Source: Deltaproteobacteria bacterium (GTDB lineage: Bacteria; Desulfobacterota_B; Binatia; UBA9968). From it: a stretch of 13,122 nt of DNA. Made by a program: the position numbers and the translations under genes. The notes under the pieces were generated by a model. It was given only the letters and a program-made list of their open reading frames with translations, was not told where the DNA came from and searched no databases. Numbering within the stretch: the first letter of the stretch is position 1; each line of letters starts with the position of its first letter. This document shows, piece after piece, positions 8,257 to 13,122 of the stretch. The stretch spans positions 1-13,122 of the forward strand of contig VBKY01000160.1 in assembly GCA_005879255.1 (NCBI GenBank), given 5' to 3'.

Positions 8257-8892
8257 TTACTGAACCTTGTCGCGTAGCTTTTCGCGGAACTGTTTTCTTT
8301 CTTCGACACTGCCGTGCTCTTTGAGCTCGCGCATTTTTTCTCTGATCTCGCGTTTCTCTTGGGGCGGCAGCCGGTCAAAACGCTCGCGCATTTTTTCGCG
8401 CAGTTGTTGCTTTTCTTCCGGAGAAAGACGTTCGCGCCTTTCCAGGAGCTTTTGCCTGAGTTCTTGGCGCTTTTCCGGCGGCAAATCGCGCAACGTTTGG
8501 AATCGCCGTCTGAGTTCCTCACGGCGCTCGGGCGGTAGCTCGCGCCAGCGTTGCCAACGTTCTTGGAGTCGCTCCCGTTGTTCCGGCGGGAGCTTTTGCC
8601 AGCGCTCGAAGTTTTTGCGCGCGACAGCTTTGTCCTCGGGCGAAAGCTGGCGCCAGGTCTCGAACTTTTTCTGCAGATCATCTTTTTCGCTGGGTGGCAA
8701 ATTCTGCCAACGTTGGAAACGGTCGCGCATTTCCTGTTTTTCCTCAGATGTCATGTGCTGCCAGCGCTCGAGCGCGTCCTTGTCCGCCTGTGCCAGGATC
8801 ATCCCGCGTGGCGCCGATTGGCTCCATGCCAGCGGAGTGAAAAGCAAAGCCGAAAGCCAAAGAAAACTGAATGTCCGAGTCAAAAGCCTCAC
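8257..8892 (-). CDS. DUF3106-like secreted protein of 18-19-residue repeats
   Basis: 211 aa. Sec-type signal peptide at about residues 1-25 (hydrophobic FSFLWLSALLF, then AWS|Q). From residue 43 the protein is built of eight repeats: six of 18 residues (43-150) and two of 19 (151-188), with a degenerate C-terminal remnant. Each resembles RWxxLPPExRxxLxxxFQ; the Trp is kept at 44, 62, 80, 98 and 116. This W..L(S/P)PE.R pattern matches the DUF3106 family from memory; its role is unknown. The repeats loosely recall the LTxxQ motif of the periplasmic stress proteins CpxP and Spy, which is only a resemblance. Very rich in Arg, Glu and Gln, almost certainly helical, acting in the periplasm. The start is GTG at 8892, overlapping the stop of the preceding gene by 4 nt (GTGA), with AAGGAG at 8901-8906. 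In the ECF sigma/anti-sigma operon it could sense envelope state or bind envelope components. Confidence 0.85.
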   Translation of the reverse strand: MRLLTRTFSFLWLSALLFTPLAWSQSAPRGMILAQADKDALERWQHMTSEEKQEMRDRFQRWQNLPPSEKDDLQKKFETWRQLSPEDKAVARKNFERWQKLPPEQRERLQERWQRWRELPPERREELRRRFQTLRDLPPEKRQELRQKLLERRERLSPEEKQQLREKMRERFDRLPPQEKREIREKMRELKEHGSVEERKQFREKLRDKVQ

Positions 8893-9137
8893 TTCAATGT
8901 CTCCTTCTTTTTTCCGGGCGTGGACTTTTGCGGCATTGGGTTCTTTCCCTGATCGCCGGCATTTTCGACGACATGCATTTCGCGCAACATTTCCATTTGT
9001 TTCACCACTTCCATTTCACGAAGGAGCTCCATCATCTTTAACATCTCTCGATCGGGCGGCTCGTCCTTGGTTGCAGCGCCACCAGCCGAAGAAACGACCA
9101 AAGCGAGAGATAGGATTAGTGCGCCTATCGGTCTCAT
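8889..9137 (-). CDS. Small secreted protein with Met/Glu hexad repeats
   Basis: 82 aa, no family recognised. Residues 1-22 form a Sec signal peptide (ALILSLALVVSSAGGAA). Residues 36-59 are four hexads of the form M-E/H-hydrophobic-hydrophobic-x-x (MELLRE, MEVVKQ, MEMLRE, MHVVEN), predicted to be one amphipathic helix. The tail is Lys/Pro-rich. The ATG at 9137 lies 10 nt after the anti-sigma stop with a weak GCGGGA before it, and its end overlaps the DUF3106 gene by 4 nt, so translation is coupled. The anti-sigma factor encoded just upstream ends in the same hexad pattern, so an interaction in the periplasm is a reasonable guess. The signal peptide, coupling and conserved pattern argue that this small frame is a real gene. 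Confidence 0.72.
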   Translation of the reverse strand: MRPIGALILSLALVVSSAGGAATKDEPPDREMLKMMELLREMEVVKQMEMLREMHVVENAGDQGKNPMPQKSTPGKKKETLK

Positions 9138-9147
9138 TCCCGCTTGT

Positions 9148-9666
9148 TTAGGCCGCGCCGCTTTGGCTGCCCATGGACTCCAACAAATCGAGATCGTCGA
9201 GCACGTCCATGGCCTTAAAGAACTCCAAGTTCTCTGCCACCGGAAGCGCTTCCATCATGGCCTCATCGTCATGGGGAATATCCTTGGTTGGCCAGACTCC
9301 TTTGCCCAGGGTAAACGCCAGGGCGATCGCGACGACGGCGGCACCTGCGGTCGCCGACAACAGACGAGGTTGAAAGATGACCGCGAGATTCTGCCACCAC
9401 AGCTTTTTTTCCGTCGTCGCGTCGAGCTTGTGGCGCAGCTCGCGGCTATAATCGTCCCAAAAAGTTTGTGCTGGCTCGTCGGCTTTAACCGTCAGTGGCA
9501 AGAGATTCCCGAGCTCTCTTAGATAAGCGGCACAACCGGTGCAACCGATCAGATGACTTTGGAGCGCATGCCGCTCGGTGCCAGCGAGATCGCCATAATG
9601 GAACAGCACCAAATCCTCTTCCAATGTTTTGCAAGGAACTACGAGTGGGTTGTTTTGATCGGCCAT
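9148..9666 (-). CDS. Zinc-finger (ZAS) membrane anti-sigma factor
   Basis: 172 aa, expected to hold the adjacent ECF sigma factor inactive at the inner membrane until a signal arrives. The N-terminal cytosolic domain has the anti-sigma zinc motif H-x3-C-x2-C (His38, Cys42, Cys45), with Cys12 as a possible further ligand. One membrane helix lies at about 102-121 (LLSATAGAAVVAIALAFTLG). The acidic periplasmic tail (122-172) contains three hexads at 147-164 (LEFFKA, MDVLDD, LDLLES), similar to those in the secreted 82-aa protein encoded next. Start ATG at 9666 with AGGAGG (9672-9677) 5 nt upstream, inside the 14-nt gap after the sigma gene. Order and spacing are typical of sigma/anti-sigma pairs that regulate their own operon. 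Confidence 0.9.
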   Translation of the reverse strand: MADQNNPLVVPCKTLEEDLVLFHYGDLAGTERHALQSHLIGCTGCAAYLRELGNLLPLTVKADEPAQTFWDDYSRELRHKLDATTEKKLWWQNLAVIFQPRLLSATAGAAVVAIALAFTLGKGVWPTKDIPHDDEAMMEALPVAENLEFFKAMDVLDDLDLLESMGSQSGAA

Positions 9667-9680
9667 ATCAACCTCCTAGC

Positions 9681-10244
9681 CTAGGCAAACTCTGCCAGGC
9701 GCTGCCTGAGCGCCATTACGGCGCGATGCAAATGAACTTTGACCGTGCCCTCTGCCGTCTGCATCATCTCGGCGATTTCTTTGATCGACAGTCCTTGATG
9801 GTTTTTCAGTATGAAAGCAGTGCGTTGTTTCGGTGGCAGCGCTTGCAGCGCGACGCCAACTTTGTGCGAAATCTGGCCGGCCAACACGTGTTGATCGGGT
9901 GACATGGGAATGCTCGGCTGATGTGACGGCTCCAATTGATGCTCTACGGTTTCGTCAAATTCGTCCGACGGGGCCCGTTTCTGGCGCCGCTTGTAGTCTA
10001 AGCACAGGTTGACGAGAATGCGGTAGAACCAGGTGTAGAAACTCGAGCGGCCGTCAAATTTTTTGAGATTGCTAAAAGCCTTCAGAAACGCCTCTTGAGA
10101 CAGATCTTTGGCTTCCTCGCGGTCGCGCGCGAAATCGAACGCGATGTGATAGGCCTTGTGCTTATGACGCTCCACGAGTTCCTCGAACGCGCGGCGATCG
10201 CCCTTTTGAGCCGATGCCACCAACTCCTCATCCCGAGGGTTCAC
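9681..10244 (-). CDS. ECF-family RNA polymerase sigma factor
   Basis: 187 aa from the chosen GTG at 10244. Region 2 (about residues 5-80) includes AQKGDRRAFEELV, DLSQEAFLKAF (47-57) and GRSSFYTWFYRILVNLCLDY, for core binding and -10 recognition. Region 4 (about 130-182) includes LPPKQRTAF and the helix-turn-helix LSIKEIAEMMQTAEGTVKVH, for -35 recognition. Two-domain layout without regions 1 and 3 is the ECF arrangement. The frame is open to a GTG at 10343 (220 aa), but the GTG at 10244 has AGGAG at the right distance, begins where ECF proteins usually begin, and keeps a perfect 12-bp inverted repeat (10297-10330) non-coding. First gene of the operon sigma, anti-sigma, 82-aa protein, DUF3106, DUF1800, DUF1501. 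Likely to drive an envelope response and perhaps its own locus. Confidence 0.93.
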   Translation of the reverse strand: MNPRDEELVASAQKGDRRAFEELVERHKHKAYHIAFDFARDREEAKDLSQEAFLKAFSNLKKFDGRSSFYTWFYRILVNLCLDYKRRQKRAPSDEFDETVEHQLEPSHQPSIPMSPDQHVLAGQISHKVGVALQALPPKQRTAFILKNHQGLSIKEIAEMMQTAEGTVKVHLHRAVMALRQRLAEFA

Positions 10245-10251
10245 TAGCGGA

Positions 10252-10256
10252 CTCCT
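10252..10256 (-). promoter_or_regulatory. Ribosome binding site deciding the sigma factor start
   Basis: AGGAG on the - strand, 7 nt before the GTG at 10244. The longer start at 10343 and the internal ATG at 10319 lack a comparable site. Confidence 0.65.
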
Positions 10257-10296
10257 ATCTTTCGATGATGTTAAAGCACTGGAGATACCAAGGGGG

Positions 10297-10330
10297 AGCC
10301 GGCGGAAAACGACGCTCATTTCCGCCGGCT
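10297..10330. repeat. Perfect 12-bp inverted repeat upstream of the sigma gene
   Basis: AGCCGGCGGAAA (10297-10308) and TTTCCGCCGGCT (10319-10330) flank a 10-nt loop, between the stop of the heptad-repeat gene (10357) and the sigma start (10244). As RNA it would be a very stable hairpin. On the - strand it is followed by CCCCCTT, not a U-run, so it is not a classical intrinsic terminator. Candidates are an mRNA processing or stabilising hairpin that sets the ratio of heptad protein to sigma factor, an attenuator, or an operator. Confidence 0.75.
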
Positions 10331-10356
10331 GTATAGGAGTCACGCTTGGTCCCTCT

Positions 10357-10797
10357 CTAGTTCTTCAGTGCGTCTTTGACGTCCCGGCGAAACTCTCGTC
10401 GGTCCTGGCGCCGCCCCTGCTTGTCGGCTTTCAACTCCTTAACGTCAGTCTTTAACTCTGCTCGATTATTGGCGATCTCACCGCGGTCCTGGCGGATTTC
10501 ATTCACGTCTCGAGCAATTTCATCTTGGCTCGCGCCGCTTTTGATATCCCGGCGAAGTTCCCTGCGATCCCGATATAATTCTCTGCGATCGCCTTTGAGC
10601 TCTCTGCGATCGCCGCGTTTTTCCTTGCGGTCCAGCCTGACCTCGTGACGGTCCTGGCGGATCTCCTGGCGATCGTGCCGCAGTTCATGTTTTTCCGGCG
10701 GCGAGATCGTGCCGTCGGCGGCAAAAAGCGGCGCGCCGGCAAACCCCAATGACACTGCTAGCGCTCCCATCGCTAAAATCGATTTACCGGTGGTCAT
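10357..10797 (-). CDS. Exported protein of DRxE heptad repeats
   Basis: 146 aa from the ATG at 10797, which has GAGGAG (10804-10809) 6 nt upstream; the frame is open to 10923 but that extension has no ribosome site and would bury the signal peptide. Residues 1-27 form a Sec signal peptide ending LFAA. The mature part is almost entirely heptads of the form D-R/K-x-E-L/I/V-R/K-x. Asp recurs every 7 residues at 42, 49, 56, 63, 70, 77 and 84, then in a second phase at 97, 104, 118, 125, 132 and 139 (111 is Asn). The blocks are joined by a KSGASQDEIAR linker. This suggests two long charged helices, perhaps folded as a hairpin, with i to i+3/i+4 salt bridges. Family name unknown to me. It shares orientation with, and probably some transcription with, the sigma operon 112 nt downstream. 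Confidence 0.82.
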   Translation of the reverse strand: MTTGKSILAMGALAVSLGFAGAPLFAADGTISPPEKHELRHDRQEIRQDRHEVRLDRKEKRGDRRELKGDRRELYRDRRELRRDIKSGASQDEIARDVNEIRQDRGEIANNRAELKTDVKELKADKQGRRQDRREFRRDVKDALKN

Positions 10798-10843
10798 ACC
10801 CCACTCCTCGTGTTTTCGAAGTATCCATTGCGATCTAAGTAAC

Positions 10844-10870
10844 TTAGACGCAGCCGGCCGGAGGAGGTTT
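10844..10870 (-). promoter_or_regulatory. Candidate ECF-sigma promoter for the heptad-protein gene
   Basis: On the - strand, AAACCT (10865-10870), a 14-nt spacer and CGTCTAA (10844-10850) resemble the ECF/sigma-E type -35 (GGAACTT-like) and -10 (GTCTAA-like) boxes with normal spacing. Transcription would begin about 40 nt before the ATG at 10797. If real, the sigma factor encoded downstream may drive this gene. The -10 lies inside the TCTAAG/CTTAGA palindrome. The match is by eye. Confidence 0.35.
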
Positions 10871-11049
10871 ACATAAGACCCAGGTCCTGGGCTATGACTG
10901 CCGGTTTCACAATTAGCGCTCAAAGACCAGCACTTAGGTTCATTGTTGGAGGCCCGAGAGGGCCTTGATATGCTCCCATCTTACTCCGGCGGATATAAAT
11001 CACCAATCAGGTCTCTCTGAGATGATTCGATAGAAAATTGCGCCCTGAT

Positions 11050-11078
11050 TTGACAACCGTTAGGCGCTGAGTTATCAA
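11050..11078 (+). promoter_or_regulatory. Sigma-70-like promoter immediately before the 97-aa gene
   Basis: TTGACA (11050-11055, perfect -35), 17-nt spacer, TATCAA (11073-11078, 4 of 6 to the -10). The expected start of transcription, about 7 nt later, is 11085-11086, the ATG itself, so the message would be leaderless. Confidence 0.5.
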
Positions 11079-11085
11079 AATCGAC

Positions 11086-11379
11086 ATGATTTTGGCGCGG
11101 TTTGGGAAGACAAGCAGGACCAACCGGCGTTTGGTCGTTCTATGCCTTTTTCTCACGCTGGTTTTCTTGCCGTTGCACATGCACGGCCTGACGGACACTC
11201 CCAAGGTCACCAAAGAGTGCAGCTGTCTTCACGGCAGTCGAACTGAAGTGGGGTGGGTTCCGGTTGCCACGCAATGGGCGGCCCCGATCGAGTTCGCCCA
11301 GCGCCAAACTTTCGAACCGCAGTTTGTTTCACAGGTCATTGCGGGGTTCCAAGCTATCCGCGCTCCGCCAATCCTTTAG
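11086..11379 (+). CDS. Small membrane-anchored or exported His/Cys protein, unknown
   Basis: 97 aa, family not recognised. A basic N-terminus (RFGKTSRTNRR) is followed by a hydrophobic helix at about 16-30 (LVVLCLFLTLVFLPL), then HMHG (31-34) and a CSCLHGSRT motif (45-53) with two Cys and one His, and a C-terminal half without clear motif. The topology suggests a signal anchor with the His/Cys part outside the cytoplasm; metal binding is possible but unproven. No Shine-Dalgarno sequence is visible, but a good promoter ends 7 nt before the ATG, suggesting leaderless translation. Support for being real: plausible promoter, membrane topology and clustered His/Cys. Against: short, and no homology I can name. 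Confidence 0.6.
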   Translation: MILARFGKTSRTNRRLVVLCLFLTLVFLPLHMHGLTDTPKVTKECSCLHGSRTEVGWVPVATQWAAPIEFAQRQTFEPQFVSQVIAGFQAIRAPPIL

Positions 11380-11526
11380 GCTTCCCGCGTTTTCAATCTC
11401 AAAGCTCATTTTTAACTGAACGGGACCACTCTCGGCGACCTTAATGGTAGCTGTGGCCCGTTCCCTTCCATCGGTCGTCGGCCGAGTGGAGGCAGATTCA
11501 TGGTCGAAAAGAATATCGATTCGGTC

Positions 11527-11532
11527 GTGGAG
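11527..11532 (+). promoter_or_regulatory. Ribosome binding site deciding the NlpC/P60 start
   Basis: GTGGAG lies 7 nt before the ATG at 11540. The earlier in-frame ATG at 11444 lacks such a site and would place 32 polar residues before the signal peptide. The 160-nt gap 11380-11539 otherwise shows nothing. Confidence 0.55.
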
Positions 11533-11539
11533 ATCCAAA

Positions 11540-12025
11540 ATGGAAAGACAAACGATAATTCTACTTCTTATTATCTTCACCTTATTGGTGGCCAGTCAGG
11601 GAATGAACTTTGCCGACGAGTCCATTCCTGTTCGGCAGCCGATTCGTGATAAATTGGCGAGAGCGGCGCGGCATTTTCTGGGGTTGCCATATCGTTGGGG
11701 AGGGATGTCGGAGCGTCGCGGCATGGATTGCTCAGGGTTTGTCAAAGCGCTTTTTGCCACGTTACAGATTGATTTGCCCAGGACGTCGCGTGAACAATTT
11801 TACGCCGGGGAAAATGTCACTGTCGAAAACCTACAAGCGGGTGACCTAATATTTTTTTCATCCGACGGCATAACGCCGAACCATGTGGGTCTCTATATCG
11901 GCGACAGCAGATTTGTCCATGCCGAGAGAAAGGCCGGACGCGTCATCATCACAGATCTGAATCAGCCTTGGTACGTTAAACATTTTTTGGGTGCTCGTCG
12001 TGTGGTGGAATCCGTGGAAGAGTGA
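11540..12025 (+). CDS. NlpC/P60 family cell-wall peptidase, exported
   Basis: 161 aa. A Cys peptidase of the kind that cuts peptide stems of peptidoglycan (typically gamma-D-Glu to diamino acid bonds). Hydrophobic signal sequence at residues 6-19 (IILLLIIFTLLVAS). The catalytic domain fills residues 35-155: GLPYRWGG, then DCSGFV with nucleophile Cys64, LPRTSREQF, LQAGDLIFF, PNHVGLYIG with His115, and FVHAERKAG with His127 as the third catalytic residue. It is a bare catalytic domain with no SH3 or LysM wall-binding part, as in Spr/NlpC-type enzymes. No lipobox Cys is seen near the signal peptide, so it is probably soluble in the periplasm or anchored by its N-terminal helix. It starts 160 nt after the 97-aa gene and precedes the GlcG-like gene by 77 nt, so co-transcription is uncertain. 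Confidence 0.92.
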   Translation: MERQTIILLLIIFTLLVASQGMNFADESIPVRQPIRDKLARAARHFLGLPYRWGGMSERRGMDCSGFVKALFATLQIDLPRTSREQFYAGENVTVENLQAGDLIFFSSDGITPNHVGLYIGDSRFVHAERKAGRVIITDLNQPWYVKHFLGARRVVESVEE

Positions 12026-12102
12026 GGCGTATTTAGAATTTGGGATAGACCTGCCGCAGAATAGTGTGTTCTCAATTCAAGACTTCGCAATCGGGAGGCT
12101 TT

Positions 12103-12654
12103 ATGAAAATTTTTCGGTTGTTGTCGTTAATGGGGTTGCTACTGATTCTTGGTAGGCCCGGCGATGGCACGGCACCGTCAGCCTCCGAAGCACCTGCTGC
12201 TCCGTCGAATCCCATCGTGTCTTCGTCTTCACTTCCGCTGCAGGAAGCGCGCATCATTATCGACGGCGCGGTGGCCTATGCCCGCAATTCGAAGATGCGC
12301 ATGGCGGTTGTCGTGCTGGATGACGGGGGGCATTTAATCTCTGCGGATCGGATGGACGGTACGTCATTCAACTCGGAGCACCAAGCCAAGGGCAAGGCCT
12401 TCACGTCGATTATTCTGCGACGACCAAGTGCGGAGGTTGCGGACCTGATGAAAACGGCCCCGGAACGATTCTACGGCATCATGAATATGTGGCCCGGCCA
12501 AGTCTATCTTGTTTCCGGTGGACTGCCCCTCACAGTGAACAATCGGCTTGTCGGCTCCGTTGGTGTGTCGGGCTTGCCGTCCGGCGTTGACGAGAAGGCA
12601 GCGCAAGCAGGAATCGCAGCCTGGGAGAAGTTTCGGGAAAGTCAAAAAAAATAG
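12103..12654 (+). CDS. GlcG/HbpS-like (DUF336 type) exported protein
   Basis: 183 aa from the ATG at 12103, with GGGAGG (12093-12098) 4 nt upstream; the in-frame start at 12064 adds 13 residues ahead of the signal peptide and is less likely. Signal sequence at about 5-17 (RLLSLMGLLLILG), then a Pro/Ala/Ser-rich linker to about residue 44. The domain matches the GlcG/HbpS fold: LPLQEARIIIDGAVAYA, MAVVVLDDGGHLISADRMDG, an AKGKAFTS helix, and the C-terminal GGLPLTVNNRLVGSVGVSG followed by an Ala-rich helix. Relatives include the secreted haem-binding HbpS of Streptomyces and cytosolic GlcG-type proteins of unclear function, so haem or other small-molecule binding is possible but not shown. No lipobox Cys. 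The next gene starts 22 nt after its stop. Confidence 0.88.
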   Translation: MKIFRLLSLMGLLLILGRPGDGTAPSASEAPAAPSNPIVSSSSLPLQEARIIIDGAVAYARNSKMRMAVVVLDDGGHLISADRMDGTSFNSEHQAKGKAFTSIILRRPSAEVADLMKTAPERFYGIMNMWPGQVYLVSGGLPLTVNNRLVGSVGVSGLPSGVDEKAAQAGIAAWEKFRESQKK

Positions 12655-12676
12655 ACCAGCTGGAGCCGCGCTGCGA

Positions 12677-12976
12677 ATGACATTCGGATTCAGACTGTTT
12701 ACCTTCGTTGGGCTGTGCTTAACGTTGTCATTGAACGCCGCTTGGGCGACCGGCTCTTGTCATATCCATCCGCTGGGAATCGATATGAAGGAGGCGGAAT
12801 CGCGCGTGCTCGAGTGGTACAGCTCCCCTGAGGAGTGCGAGATGGCGAATAAAAAGTTCTTCGGCGGAAGAGGAATGTGTCATTGTTTTCCCGACGGACT
12901 TTTCAACGGACGAGGCGATGACTGGCGGTCTATGCTAAGAGATTACAGCACGCCGCAAGACCCGCCGTCTGAATGA
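12677..12976 (+). CDS. Small secreted four-cysteine protein, unknown
   Basis: 99 aa from the ATG at 12677, the start that places a clean signal peptide first (FRLFTFVGLCLTLSLNAAWA, probable cut after Ala24). The frame is open from 12548 but that part overlaps the GlcG-like gene. The upstream GGAG (12662-12665) is 11 nt away, longer than ideal. The mature protein begins TGSCHIHPLG and has four Cys (28, 54, 68, 70), the last two in MCHCFPDG, plus several His; two disulfides or a metal site are possible. Family not recognised. It follows the GlcG-like gene by 22 nt and is probably co-transcribed with it. Confidence 0.68.
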   Translation: MTFGFRLFTFVGLCLTLSLNAAWATGSCHIHPLGIDMKEAESRVLEWYSSPEECEMANKKFFGGRGMCHCFPDGLFNGRGDDWRSMLRDYSTPQDPPSE

Positions 12977-13122
12977 TTTACCTGCGGCACAACCAGCAAT
13001 TTTCGATTCCGTAGCCAAAAGAAGGCCGCGGGAGGAAAAGGAGAGACACGAAGACGAAGATTAACATTCATTATTAGAATCGGCCTTATCAGTGCGTTCC
13101 TTGGAGGTGTGGGCTGCGCGTC

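Larger units (their letters stand above)
10798..11085. other. Divergent intergenic region (288 nt) rich in palindromes
   Basis: No gene is seen here. It separates the heptad-protein gene (- strand) from the 97-aa gene (+ strand) and must hold promoters for both. Perfect palindromic elements: TCTAAG-TAA-CTTAGA at 10834-10848, CCCAGG-T-CCTGGG at 10879-10891, AGGCCC-GAGA-GGGCCT at 10950-10965, and a 7-bp inverted pair AATCAGG (11005-11011) / CCTGATT (11044-11050) whose right arm ends on the first base of the TTGACA box. The third could be an RNA hairpin with a GNRA-type loop; none is followed by a U-run. Confidence 0.6.

Noticed and set aside
8267..9151. 294-codon + strand frame, Ser/Arg/Phe-rich
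   Set aside because: Complement of the repeat-rich DUF3106 and hexad genes; low-complexity translation, and the opposite strand has signal peptides, coupled starts and good ribosome sites.
10245..10343. N-terminal extension of the sigma factor to a GTG at 10343
   Set aside because: No ribosome site, not ECF-like, and it would translate through the perfect inverted repeat; the GTG at 10244 is better.
10798..10923. 42-residue extension of the heptad protein
   Set aside because: It would place polar sequence before a clear signal peptide; GAGGAG supports the ATG at 10797.
10950..10965. AGGCCC-GAGA-GGGCCT hairpin as an intrinsic terminator
   Set aside because: No U-run on either strand, and it lies in a divergent promoter region where no gene ends.
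12977..13122. Possible start of another gene at the right edge (RIGLISAFLGGVGCAS, lipobox-like, in the frame from 12977)
   Set aside because: GGAGG and AAGGAG precede it, but the frame has no ATG, GTG or TTG, and the -3 lipobox residue is Gly not Leu. A long-loop inverted pair (12981-12988 with 13025-13032) is too weak for a terminator call.

Overview
The window comes from an uncultured-looking, moderately GC-rich bacterium (about 55-60% GC by eye in most genes). Single-chain glycyl-tRNA synthetase, paired DUF1800/DUF1501 genes, a DUF3106 protein under an ECF sigma/anti-sigma pair, Tat and Sec signal peptides and frequent GTG starts with GTGA overlaps suggest a Gram-negative of the old Deltaproteobacteria (Desulfobacterota, Myxococcota or Binatota-like). 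This placement is inference from gene content; there is no rRNA or other lineage marker. No tRNA, rRNA, CRISPR array, insertion sequence or phage gene was seen.

Left block (1-5576, + strand): the 3' end of a membrane glycosyltransferase (more AT-rich than the rest) runs off the left edge. After a sigma-70-like promoter comes a probable operon glyQS - ABC exporter subunit A - ABC exporter subunit B. The two ABC proteins overlap by GTGA and form an asymmetric heterodimeric exporter with one degenerate ATP site. Subunit A has a +1 frame break in an A7 run close to its natural GTG start. A GC-rich hairpin (5582-5600) separates this operon from the convergent one.

Middle block (5604-10797, - strand, read right to left): a 146-aa exported protein of DRxE heptads, a 12-bp perfect inverted repeat, an ECF sigma factor, a zinc-finger anti-sigma factor, an 82-aa secreted protein made of hexads, a DUF3106 protein made of 18-19-residue repeats, DUF1800 and a Tat-exported DUF1501 protein. 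From the sigma gene to DUF1501 the gaps are 14, 10, -4, 20 and 2 nt, so this is almost certainly one operon. Three secreted proteins with helical repeats of three different periods sit beside an envelope-spanning sigma switch. The anti-sigma tail carries the same hexad pattern as the 82-aa protein. This looks like an envelope-stress or surface-assembly regulon and is the most interesting part of the window.

Right block (10798-13122): a divergent promoter region rich in palindromes (including a candidate ECF promoter for the heptad gene), then four small + strand genes, all with N-terminal export signals: a 97-aa His/Cys protein that may be leaderless, an NlpC/P60 peptidase, a GlcG/HbpS-like protein and a 99-aa four-cysteine protein. 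The last 146 bases hold no gene I can support.
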